From Algoriphagus aestuarii (lineage in GTDB: Bacteria > Bacteroidota > Bacteroidia > Cytophagales > Cyclobacteriaceae): a stretch of 64,000 nucleotides of DNA. The translations under genes were made by a program, and so were the position numbers. The notes beneath the pieces are model-generated. The model was not told the DNA's origin. It did no database searches and saw only the letters and a list, made by a program, of their open reading frames with translations. This document shows, piece after piece, positions 32,852 to 41,102 of this stretch (its first letter is position 1; the number at the start of each line of letters is the position of its first letter). Where the stretch lies: the NCBI GenBank assembly GCA_017051695.1, contig JAFIDK010000006.1, forward strand, positions 124,001 through 188,000, written 5' to 3'.

Positions 32852-35800
32852 CTATTTATTGAGGCTCAATAGGATTTCCAAGCCATATTGCTGAATCAAA
32901 ATATTGGATTGGGCTTCAGTAAGCATAATCTGGGTATCTAATCGCTTTTTCTGCACCTCGGCAAAATCCTTGTAGGAGATCAATCCATTATCAAAAGCAT
33001 CTTTTTTGATTCTATACTCCTCATTTCGAAATGCTAATCCTTGTTTAGCTGTCTCCAAAAGAGTCAAGGCATTTTTCAGTTCAAGAATTCTAGTCTGAAG
33101 GTCAATCTCCACTTCCTGTGCGATTTGATCTCGTTGTAATTCTGCTTGGCGTAGTTGTATTGACGAAATTCCAACATCTTTTCTTTTTTTACCCCATTGT
33201 AAGATTGGCCAACTAAGCGCGGCCCCGACAAAAACATTGCTTCTTGGCACTAAGGGCACATTTTCAAAATAAAAACCCTCAGCAATAAGAGTAATATCGG
33301 GAATCAGTTCATTCTTATAAAAACTCAGGCCTGCATCTGCCATTTCAGTTTCTAGTATGGCTTTTTGAAGCTTGGGACTTCCAAAAGCAGCACTGTCTTG
33401 CTCAGCTTCTTGGAGTAGTCGGGCAATCAAGCTTTCATCTACTTGAAAACTGTCTGTTTGCCATAGTGAATCTGTCGGGAATCCCAATACCTTATTGAGT
33501 TCCATACTATATTTTTTCCGCTCAATTTTCGCCTGCTCCTTTTTAGTTTGATGATCCATTAGATCTGCTTTGAGTCCGATGGAATACAATTCCAGAAGCT
33601 GACCTTCAAGAATTCCGCTTTCGGCTTGTCTGAGTTGCTCTTGGACCAAAACTATCTGAGAATCCAAACTACTTAGTTTGATGTCTTCGATCGCTATTCC
33701 TGCATAAAGTTTTGCGATTCCTATACGGATTTCATTGATGGCTTCCCGTTTTTGGTTTTCCAACATTACTAATTCTTTGTCTTTTACTTTGACTCCCGAA
33801 CCGATTTTAAAAAACTGAGTGATGGGCTGATAAATCCCCAAATTGGCTACACCTATAAAGCGATTTTGCTCTGGAATTAAAAATTCGGTTCCTAATCCTA
33901 TTGGCGGTACTCCCCCAATCAAGGGCAAATCAGTAATGGAAATTTCTACGTCTGTAGTTCGCTGGGTATTGTAATACCAAAAATAGCCTCCATCGAGCAT
34001 GACCTTTGGAAGATAATCTGCCTTTACTTGCTGGACTTCCAATTGCTTTTTTTCGATCTCAAGTGCTAAAAGTTGAAGTTGTGGATTCGTCTCTTTGGCG
34101 ATTTCCATAGCCTCTTGAAGGGGAAGCGTTTGACTGTTAGACTCGCTTGGAACTAGCCATAGCAAACCCAAAATAAGGGGCGCAGCTACGAAAGGCTTTA
34201 ATTTTAGTTCGCCAAATTTCCAATACAGTACAGGGATGACCAAGAGCGTCATAATCATCGAAAAAACCAAACCTACAGCAAGTACGGTAGCCAAAGGAGC
34301 CCATAGTGGAGATCCAGAAATGATCATGGGTGTAACCCCAATTGCTGCAGCCATGGTAGTAAGGAAAATTGGTCTAATCCTTCTTTTTCCAGCATGCATA
34401 GCAGCTTCTTTTGTACTCATTTGCTCTTTGGTTACCAGCTCGTTTGCATAATCTACCAGAATGATGGAATTTCTCACAGACACCCCGATCAAACTTGCCA
34501 GTCCCACAAAAGCTGTAAACCCAAAAGGATAACCAGTCAGAAGGAGTCCAAATGAGGCTCCAAAAATACTTAAGGGAATAGCTGCCAGAACAATGAGAAC
34601 TTGGTTAAGCTGTTTGAATTGGATAAGCATGATGATAAAAATGATAAAAATGCTAAAAAGCATCACTTTATTCATTTCACTGAAAGTTTCCCGTTGATTT
34701 TCATCCTCACCACCAATACTGAGTAAATAGCCTCTGGGTAGTTCAAGTTGTGCTAATTCATCCTTAATTGAGGCTAATATTTCTGAGGGCAAAACATCAC
34801 TCGCAGCTTGAGACTGTATGGTCAACGTATTCACTCCATTCCTTCTCTTCAAATTAGACGACACCCATGTGGCTTCTATCTCAGCTATTTCATGAAGTGG
34901 AACACTGAGTCCCGTGAGAGGCGAAGTGATGTAAAAATCATTCAGACTTTCCAAGGTCTTCTCCTCTAGTTTTAAATCTTTGACAATCACTCCTACCGGA
35001 GTTTTGGCTTCCCAAATCTGACCGATCTCAACTCCATCGTAGGCAAATTTCAGTTCTCTGGATATCATGGCATCTGTGATTCCAAATCGATTAGCTGATG
35101 CATGGTCTGTCTGGATCATGACCGATAGTTTTTTCCCATAGAAATCGGGAGTAACATGGGATGCCAAAGGTGCTTTACGTAGAATAGTTGCAACCGAGTC
35201 TCCCAGTTTTTCCAGGGTAACAATATCAGGACCACTAATCCTTAGCTCAATAGGGGCATCCAGCGAGGGCCCCTGCTGCATCTTTTTTACCACTACATCC
35301 ATTTCGGGATATGCCTCATTGAGCTCAGTTTCTAATTTCAGTACCAAATCATTGGTCTCATCTATCCCCTCTGTGTTTACTAAAATCTGGGAGGTATTGG
35401 ACTGAGGAAAATGCTGAGCATAGTTATAATAAAACCTAGGTGCGGAGGTACCTACAAAGGTGGCATAATTTCTCACTTGAGGTTCTGAAGCGATCCTCTC
35501 TTCTACCCTTTGAGTCATTTCATCCATTTTTTGGAGTGAGGTACCTTCTTTGGCTCGCATTTCTACTACAAACTGATCCCGCTCTGCCGCTGGAAAGAGC
35601 TTCTGCTTCAAAGGGATAAACAAAAGCCCACCTATAAAAACGATGAAAATCCCGAAAGAAAAAATTATTCGGTGATGCTTGAAACCGAAATCAAGCGCCC
35701 GATTAAAACCCGCTTCCAGATAGTCCAAAAAGTTCTTTTTATCCTCTTTTTTTGCCAGGCCATGTTTGATAAAAGTGTAGCATAAGTACGGGGTTAAAAA

Positions 35801-37240
35801 CATAGCTACTACAAAAGAAGCATTGATAGCAATGGCCACTGTAAATGGAAGTGACTCGATAAACTCTCCTACGTAACCTGTTAGAAAAATCAAGGGTGCA
35901 AATGCTCCAATAATCGTAAGGCCGGCAGTGAACATGGGGATTTTAAGTTGGTCAGCAGATTGCCAAGCAGCGGTATAATTGTCTATTCCTTCATCTAGTT
36001 TCTCCACATAGTTGTCAGCAATGACAATTGCATCATCCACTAACATTCCCAATACCACTATCAAAGATGCCAATGAAACCTGCTGTAGTTGGATCCCTAG
36101 ACCATCCATCAACATAAATGTAAAAGCTACCGTCACGGGAATGGCTGCTGCCGCTACCAAAGCCACCCGAAAGGGAAGTAGTAACAGGATCACAATCACT
36201 ACGGCTACGATCGCTATAAAAAACTCTCTGATAAAATCATTCACACTTTCGGCCACATTTTGTGGCTGATTAACTACTTGGATAATTCGAATATCATCCG
36301 GAATTTCTTCTGTAAAAGAAGAAATCACCTCGTCCACTTCCTTTCCAAAATCCACGATATTGAACCCATTCTGCATCTCAAGGGACATCAGAATGCTAGG
36401 GGATCCATTGACTCGAATCAGTTCTGTGGGTTCTTTTTCTTTTCTGACGATTTCGGCAACATCTTCGATTTTGACCAGGCTTCCACCTTCAGACATTCCA
36501 ATAACTTGATCGGCTAAATCCTCACGACTTAGGTATTGACTTTTATTGCGTAAGGAGACATTAAGCCCGTCCACCTCCACCGATCCCGCGTCATGAATGC
36601 TATTTTCTCCCCCTATCGCGAGAAATAGCTGTGGCAAATAGAGTTTGTAGGCGCTTAATTTTTTATTGTCCAAATCAATATAAAAGGCTTCTTCCTGTTC
36701 ACCGATATATTTGATTTTGGAGAGCGACCGGATCTCTCTGAGTCGATCCCCCAGTCTTTTGACGTATGTTTGGAGTTCACGGCTATCTCTGGAATCGCTC
36801 TGGAAACTAATCAAAAGAGCAATGGTGTCTCCGAAATCCGATTCCACCACGGGTCCGATTACTCCAAGTGGCAATTCAGCTAATTTCAAAAGATCCAGTT
36901 TATGCTGGAGTTTTGACCAAAAAAGGTCCGCATTGGTCACAAATGACTCCAGTTCCACGACAATATATCCCACACCTTCACGAGAATTGGAATAGGTTTT
37001 ATCCTTTCTTACCTCTTGATAACTGAAAAGCACTTCTTCTACCTTTGCGATCGCTTCATCCTGAACCTGCCTGGCATTGGCTCCAGGATAGGCCAAGACA
37101 ACCAGGCCCTGTCGAATATTGAATTTAGGATCCTCTCTTCTAGGCATGGTCAATAATGCAAAAAGGCCAGATACCAGTATTAAAACTGTTAGTGTCAGAA
37201 TGACTTGTTTGTGATCCAAAGAATTCTTGATAAATGACAT
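32852..37240 (-). CDS. RND efflux permease fused to a TolC-like outer membrane domain
   Basis: 1462 residues. Residues ~1-1010 are an RND permease: MPRREDP at the first periplasmic loop, GMLVDDAIVIADN in TM4 (paired Asp of the proton relay), and IGVSVRNSIILVDYA in TM10 (Arg where AcrB has Lys). From about 1036 the sequence changes to a TolC-type outer membrane factor (LPLQEAMEIAKETNPQLQL, QREAIN-like coiled-coil stretches, a second LPLV-containing beta hairpin). Between them KPFVAAPLILGLLWLVPSE looks like a signal peptide. The adaptor gene lies 3 bases upstream. Heavy-metal or drug substrate is not readable. The join sits inside one frame with no stop. Confidence 0.88.
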   Translation of the reverse strand: MSFIKNSLDHKQVILTLTVLILVSGLFALLTMPRREDPKFNIRQGLVVLAYPGANARQVQDEAIAKVEEVLFSYQEVRKDKTYSNSREGVGYIVVELESFVTNADLFWSKLQHKLDLLKLAELPLGVIGPVVESDFGDTIALLISFQSDSRDSRELQTYVKRLGDRLREIRSLSKIKYIGEQEEAFYIDLDNKKLSAYKLYLPQLFLAIGGENSIHDAGSVEVDGLNVSLRNKSQYLSREDLADQVIGMSEGGSLVKIEDVAEIVRKEKEPTELIRVNGSPSILMSLEMQNGFNIVDFGKEVDEVISSFTEEIPDDIRIIQVVNQPQNVAESVNDFIREFFIAIVAVVIVILLLLPFRVALVAAAAIPVTVAFTFMLMDGLGIQLQQVSLASLIVVLGMLVDDAIVIADNYVEKLDEGIDNYTAAWQSADQLKIPMFTAGLTIIGAFAPLIFLTGYVGEFIESLPFTVAIAINASFVVAMFLTPYLCYTFIKHGLAKKEDKKNFLDYLEAGFNRALDFGFKHHRIIFSFGIFIVFIGGLLFIPLKQKLFPAAERDQFVVEMRAKEGTSLQKMDEMTQRVEERIASEPQVRNYATFVGTSAPRFYYNYAQHFPQSNTSQILVNTEGIDETNDLVLKLETELNEAYPEMDVVVKKMQQGPSLDAPIELRISGPDIVTLEKLGDSVATILRKAPLASHVTPDFYGKKLSVMIQTDHASANRFGITDAMISRELKFAYDGVEIGQIWEAKTPVGVIVKDLKLEEKTLESLNDFYITSPLTGLSVPLHEIAEIEATWVSSNLKRRNGVNTLTIQSQAASDVLPSEILASIKDELAQLELPRGYLLSIGGEDENQRETFSEMNKVMLFSIFIIFIIMLIQFKQLNQVLIVLAAIPLSIFGASFGLLLTGYPFGFTAFVGLASLIGVSVRNSIILVDYANELVTKEQMSTKEAAMHAGKRRIRPIFLTTMAAAIGVTPMIISGSPLWAPLATVLAVGLVFSMIMTLLVIPVLYWKFGELKLKPFVAAPLILGLLWLVPSESNSQTLPLQEAMEIAKETNPQLQLLALEIEKKQLEVQQVKADYLPKVMLDGGYFWYYNTQRTTDVEISITDLPLIGGVPPIGLGTEFLIPEQNRFIGVANLGIYQPITQFFKIGSGVKVKDKELVMLENQKREAINEIRIGIAKLYAGIAIEDIKLSSLDSQIVLVQEQLRQAESGILEGQLLELYSIGLKADLMDHQTKKEQAKIERKKYSMELNKVLGFPTDSLWQTDSFQVDESLIARLLQEAEQDSAAFGSPKLQKAILETEMADAGLSFYKNELIPDITLIAEGFYFENVPLVPRSNVFVGAALSWPILQWGKKRKDVGISSIQLRQAELQRDQIAQEVEIDLQTRILELKNALTLLETAKQGLAFRNEEYRIKKDAFDNGLISYKDFAEVQKKRLDTQIMLTEAQSNILIQQYGLEILLSLNK

Positions 37241-37243
37241 TGC

Positions 37244-38275
37244 TTAAAAAGTTACAGGCATCCCATCCAATAAGTCAATTGCCGGATTTAAGATCAGCAA
37301 ATCTCCAGGAGACAAGCCCTTCTCCACGACCACTTGGTTTTCTACTAATTTTCCCAAAAGTACTCTTCGTCGTTTTGCCACACCCTTTTCGGCCAAAAAG
37401 ACATATTGAATTCCATCACCATCCGCATGAACCAACCCTAATGGAATCAAAATCTCCGATTGCGGAAGTAGCTCTTGTAGTCGTACCTCACACAGCATAC
37501 CATCTTTTATTCTTTCATTCTGGGGAAAGGTAACCTCGACCTCAAAAGTCCGAGTGAGCCTTGAAGCTGCCGGGTTGATCAAATTGACCTTACCCATCAA
37601 TGTGTCACCAAGAGAGGGGATCAGGATCATTGCCTCCTCCCCCACTTGAATAAAATCGATGGATTTTTCCGGAACGCCAACTTTGGCCACCAGCTCATCC
37701 GTATTCAAAAGGGTAAGGACAGGCTGTCCCTGATCTACTGTCATGCCTTGACGGGCCCATATTTTCGAAATAGAACCATTTAAAGCTGCCTTGAGCTCGG
37801 TATAAGATTTTTTATTTTTATAGAGATTATAATTTGCTTCTGCCTCATTCCTGAGCGATTTGATCTTATTCAAATCAGCCTCAGGCAAGGATCCGCTGGC
37901 ATACATGTTTGAAAGGCGCTGGTATTGATCATTTGCTTCAGCTAATTTTGCTTCTGCTATAGCCAAGGCCTCTTGATAATCAGAACTTTCAAGTGAGGCC
38001 AATAGCTGACCCTTTTTGACTTTATCCCCTTCCTTTACAAGTAAGGAAATAAGTTTACCAGGTACCAAAAAGGAAAGTTCATGTCGGGAAATTGCTTCAA
38101 GCTCACCTTCAAGACTCAAAACCGGCTGAAACCCTTGGCTCTCTATTTTCGAAACCTGAACCACCGTAGCCTCGGGGGCTGATTTGATTGGTTTTGTGCA
38201 AGAAATACAAACCAAAAAGGCCAAGGTAATAAGACAAAAAGCACCAATTCGGTTTCGGTTTCGATCGACACACAT
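37244..38275 (-). CDS. RND efflux periplasmic adaptor (membrane fusion protein), lipoprotein
   Basis: 343 residues. Signal peptide with lipobox LVCISC (Cys26). Then a membrane-proximal strand, the biotinyl-lipoyl-like half LVKEGDKVKKGQLLASL, a helical hairpin (residues ~90-150, EAKLAEANDQYQRLSNMYASG and EADLNKIKSLRNEAEANY) and a second lipoyl half ending SKIWARQGMTVDQGQPVL, followed by the beta-barrel domain. It bridges the inner membrane pump and the outer membrane channel. It starts the operon; the pump gene follows 3 bases later. Lipid anchoring is inferred. Confidence 0.9.
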   Translation of the reverse strand: MCVDRNRNRIGAFCLITLAFLVCISCTKPIKSAPEATVVQVSKIESQGFQPVLSLEGELEAISRHELSFLVPGKLISLLVKEGDKVKKGQLLASLESSDYQEALAIAEAKLAEANDQYQRLSNMYASGSLPEADLNKIKSLRNEAEANYNLYKNKKSYTELKAALNGSISKIWARQGMTVDQGQPVLTLLNTDELVAKVGVPEKSIDFIQVGEEAMILIPSLGDTLMGKVNLINPAASRLTRTFEVEVTFPQNERIKDGMLCEVRLQELLPQSEILIPLGLVHADGDGIQYVFLAEKGVAKRRRVLLGKLVENQVVVEKGLSPGDLLILNPAIDLLDGMPVTF

Positions 38276-38437
38276 ACTATTTCAAAGATTTGATAGGAAG
38301 TTAATCTACTGCTTTAAAGAAGATTAGGGAATATTAAAGAAAAGAATTTCAAAAAAAACACCAAGAGAGTCAAATTTCAGATGGTATAACTTGCAAGGCA
38401 AGTCAATGGTTTACATACTCCCCAAAAAAAAATTGGT

Positions 38438-38722
38438 AATAAGAATCCAGGCTTGATTTGTTGTTTAGAGAAAAGGAAAACAATCGTAGAGTAACAAAAC
38501 ATGAAGCTGATACAAAAAATAGGGATTGGCGAGATGTAATGCGAAGGTCCAGGAAGTAGAGGTTGCTGTAATACTTCATTCGTGGCAGCTTACTTGAATG
38601 GTCTCGAGGGAAAAGGAGCATCTTTCCGCTGAGTTGTTGCTTCAAAAGTGACTATCACTATGAAAGAGTACTAGGAATTGATTTAAAGAAGTACTTTAAT
38701 GTTTTACCTTTTTCGAAGGTAA
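38438..38722 (+). pseudogene. Relic C-terminus of an M20 metallopeptidase
   Basis: Translated in one frame (with 38501), this gap aligns to the last ~85 residues of the M20 peptidase at 31443-32729. Landmarks: KLIQKIGIGEM against NQLSQDMGLGEV; GPGSRGCCNTSFVAAYLNG against GDPGSRGAGDISFVSEYLD; LEGKGAS against LDGLGAS; TITMKEY-ELI-RSTL against TINMKEYPELIKRSTL (dashes are stop codons). The copy even ends at the same terminal stop (38720-38722). Internal stops at 38492, 38537 and 38630, plus two more, make it non-coding. The metal-binding His segment GAHAPGE is lost. The part before 38477 is a weak match. No upstream part of the gene is visible. Confidence 0.85.
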
Positions 38723-38723
38723 A

Positions 38724-38753
38724 TTGTAGTTTCGCAGCGCTTTTATAAAATTT
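38724..38753 (+). promoter_or_regulatory. Promoter candidate for the GH25 gene
   Basis: TTG at 38724-38726, 19-base spacer, TAAAATTT at 38746-38753, near the Bacteroidota -33/-7 pattern but with two mismatches in the -7 box. ATG follows at 38761, only 7 bases later, so the start of transcription would be close to the start codon. Confidence 0.3.
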
Positions 38754-38760
38754 CATATAA

Positions 38761-39555
38761 ATGGCTAAAAAAAAGTCAAATAGAACCCCACTTGGATTAC
38801 TCATATTACTGGTTTTACTGACGTCTGGGGCAGGTTTTTTGGTGATCACTACTTGGAATAAACTTCATCAGAAACCTTACTATGCCAATCAGCCAATCTC
38901 AGAACAGGAGGCCTTAAAATTTGATTACATATTCAAAACCCAATCCGAAGGGATTTTAGGAATTGATATGTCACATTATCAAGGGAAAATCACTTGGGAG
39001 CAACTGGAACTCCAGATCAAAGATAGACCCGTTGAGTTTTTTATTTTCCGGGCTACCATGGCGGATGACCAGGATCAGCTGTTTCGGGAATACTGGAATG
39101 CTCTGGATACAATGGATGTGGCCAGAGGCGCCTACCATTACTATCGCCCTAATGAAAACAGTACGCTTCAGGCACATAATTTCATCAAGTCTGTTCACTT
39201 AAGAAAAGGAGATCTCCGGCCTATCTTGGACATAGAAAAACATTCAACCATCCAATCCCAAAACAGATTAAGAGAAGGGATCCAAAACTGGTTAAATATT
39301 GTGGAAAATCACTATGGGGTCAAGCCAATTATCTACACCGGAGATACTTTCAACAGGCATGTCTTAGTGGGTCATGGCTTTGAAGACTATCCGCTTTGGG
39401 TCGCCAATTACAATCCTGTAAAAGAACCCGAAAGTGATTATTGGGTGATTTGGCAGTTTTCTGAAAAAGGACGAATGAAAGGGGTCAAAGAAAATATCGA
39501 CTTAAATGTCCTAAGAGGCGGACAAGAAACGCTAAAGGCTTTGATATTGGATTAA
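38761..39555 (+). CDS. Glycoside hydrolase family 25 lysozyme
   Basis: 264 residues. An N-terminal transmembrane or uncleaved signal helix (residues ~11-31) places the enzyme outside the cytoplasm. The GH25 barrel follows: GILGIDMSHYQGKITW (Asp69), ARGAYHYYRPN, and LRPILDIEK with Asp157 and Glu159, the likely catalytic pair. Later PIIYTGDTF and WVIWQFSEKG, VKENIDLNV fit the family end. It should cut the MurNAc-GlcNAc bond of peptidoglycan. Family 25 enzymes of this size in Bacteroidota are often cell-wall remodelling or phage-like. Stop is 39 bases before the sulfatase gene. Confidence 0.9.
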   Translation: MAKKKSNRTPLGLLILLVLLTSGAGFLVITTWNKLHQKPYYANQPISEQEALKFDYIFKTQSEGILGIDMSHYQGKITWEQLELQIKDRPVEFFIFRATMADDQDQLFREYWNALDTMDVARGAYHYYRPNENSTLQAHNFIKSVHLRKGDLRPILDIEKHSTIQSQNRLREGIQNWLNIVENHYGVKPIIYTGDTFNRHVLVGHGFEDYPLWVANYNPVKEPESDYWVIWQFSEKGRMKGVKENIDLNVLRGGQETLKALILD

Positions 39556-39562
39556 AAATCAA

Positions 39563-39589
39563 AAGGTCTTAAATTCCTGCTTAGACCTT
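39563..39589 (+). promoter_or_regulatory. Small hairpin just before the sulfatase start
   Basis: AAGGTCT (39563-39569) and AGACCTT (39583-39589) form a 7-bp stem with a 13-base loop, ending 5 bases before the ATG at 39595. It could hide the ribosome site, or be chance. Confidence 0.25.
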
Positions 39590-39594
39590 GCCAA

Positions 39595-41100
39595 ATGAAA
39601 AAACCATTTCTGATTATTTTTCTTCTTGTTGCTAGTATTCATCAGTCATACTGCCAAAAAAAGCAACCCAATATTTTATTTTTGATCGCCGATGACTGGT
39701 CCGCTCCGCATGCAGGAATTTATGGAGATCAGGTAGTACGAACGCCCACTTTTGACCGTCTGGCAAAAGAAGGAGCACTTTTTACAAATGCATATACTGC
39801 TTCACCGTCTTGCTCACCCTCTCGGGCCGCTGTGCTTTTAGGCCGCTATCCACATCAAAATGAAGATGGGGGAAATCTTTGGTCTGAATTTCCAGCACAA
39901 TTCCCAACTTATGTTTCTATCCTAGAAAAAGATGGGTATTTCACTGGGTCAACACGCAAAGGATGGGCACCAGGAGACTATAAAGTCAGAGGATTGGACC
40001 ATAATCCGGCAGGTAAGTCATTCGAGGATTTCGAGACATTTTTAAAGTCTAAGCCGAAAGATCAACCATTCACTTTTTGGTTTGGCAGTACAGACCCCCA
40101 CCGAACCTATGAACCGAATACAGGAATCCAAACAGGAATGTATCTAGAAGACGTGACTGTTCCAGGTTTTTTCCCAGATAATGATTGCGTTAGAAATGAT
40201 ATCCTGGACTATTATTTTGAGGTCGAAAGGTTTGATAGAGAATGCGGTCATTTGATCAAACTGCTGGAAGAAGCCGGAATTTTGGACAATACCATTATTG
40301 TGATGACAAGTGATAATGGAATGCCTTTCCCAAGAGCAAAAGCCAATCTTTATGATTATGGCACCAGAATGCCGCTCGCGATAAGATGGCCTGAGAAAAT
40401 AAATGCAGGAACAGTCATTGACGAGTTTGTGAATTTTGTAGACTTCGCTCCCAGTTTTATAGAAGCTGCCGGATTAGAACAGGAAACCATGAGCGGACAG
40501 TCCCTTTGGCCACTCCTTTCAGGAAAAAAACAGGACCGAGCTCAGGTATATTTAGAGCGGGAAAGACATGCAAATGTTAGAAAAGGGGATTTATCATATC
40601 CCATGAGAGCCATCCGGGATCATCAATACCTCTATATCAGGAATATGATGCCTGAAAGAAATCCGGCAGGTGATCCGACTGTCTATCAATCTGTTGGGCA
40701 ATTTGGGGATATCGATAATTCGATTACCAAGTTTATGATCATGAACCTGAAAGGAAAATCCAGCCCCAACCGACCTGATTACTTCAAGCTGGCTTTTGAA
40801 AAACGTCCTGAGGAAGAATTATATGATGTGATCGCAGATCCCTATCAGCTGGTCAATCTTGCCAACGATCCCTCTTTGGCGGAAATAAAAACCCAAATGA
40901 AACAGAAACTTCAAACATGGATGGAAGAAACGGGAGATCGAAGAGCTTCTGATCCCAGAAGTCTCTATTGGGACCAAGTCCGTTATACTCCTGATTACCA
41001 ATTTGAGAATTTCGATTTCAAACAGGGAATTTCAGACTATAAAATCTTACCGCCATTCGGGAAATATGCAAAATCAGGCATCCCCTGCCTGGATCAATAG
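39595..41100 (+). CDS. Sulfatase, formylglycine-dependent, secreted
   Basis: 501 residues. Signal peptide MKKPFLIIFLLVASIHQSYC. Metal-binding start NILFLIADDWSAPHAG (Asp33/Asp34). Active-site signature is SPSCSPSRAAVLLGRYP with Cys73, to be oxidised to formylglycine by a maturase not present in the window. GSTDPHRTYEP, MTSDNGMPFPRAKANLYDYG and the C-terminal EELYDVIADPYQLVNLA complete the type I sulfatase layout, close to heparan N-sulfatase-like enzymes. It removes sulfate from a polysaccharide or glycan in the periplasm; the substrate is not readable. Its stop lies 2 bases from the convergent sulfatase's stop. Confidence 0.9.
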   Translation: MKKPFLIIFLLVASIHQSYCQKKQPNILFLIADDWSAPHAGIYGDQVVRTPTFDRLAKEGALFTNAYTASPSCSPSRAAVLLGRYPHQNEDGGNLWSEFPAQFPTYVSILEKDGYFTGSTRKGWAPGDYKVRGLDHNPAGKSFEDFETFLKSKPKDQPFTFWFGSTDPHRTYEPNTGIQTGMYLEDVTVPGFFPDNDCVRNDILDYYFEVERFDRECGHLIKLLEEAGILDNTIIVMTSDNGMPFPRAKANLYDYGTRMPLAIRWPEKINAGTVIDEFVNFVDFAPSFIEAAGLEQETMSGQSLWPLLSGKKQDRAQVYLERERHANVRKGDLSYPMRAIRDHQYLYIRNMMPERNPAGDPTVYQSVGQFGDIDNSITKFMIMNLKGKSSPNRPDYFKLAFEKRPEEELYDVIADPYQLVNLANDPSLAEIKTQMKQKLQTWMEETGDRRASDPRSLYWDQVRYTPDYQFENFDFKQGISDYKILPPFGKYAKSGIPCLDQ

Positions 41101-41102
41101 AA

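Larger units (their letters stand above)
38276..38760. other. 485-bp intergenic between adaptor and lysozyme genes
   Basis: The left ~160 bases are plain A+T-rich sequence with nothing recognised. From about 38438 it is filled by the relic of an M20 peptidase (see pseudogene), and a promoter-like pair for the lysozyme gene follows. Confidence 0.7.

Noticed and set aside
38403-38645. 80-codon minus-strand open frame
   Set aside because: It is the antisense of the M20 relic, which explains the sequence on the plus strand.
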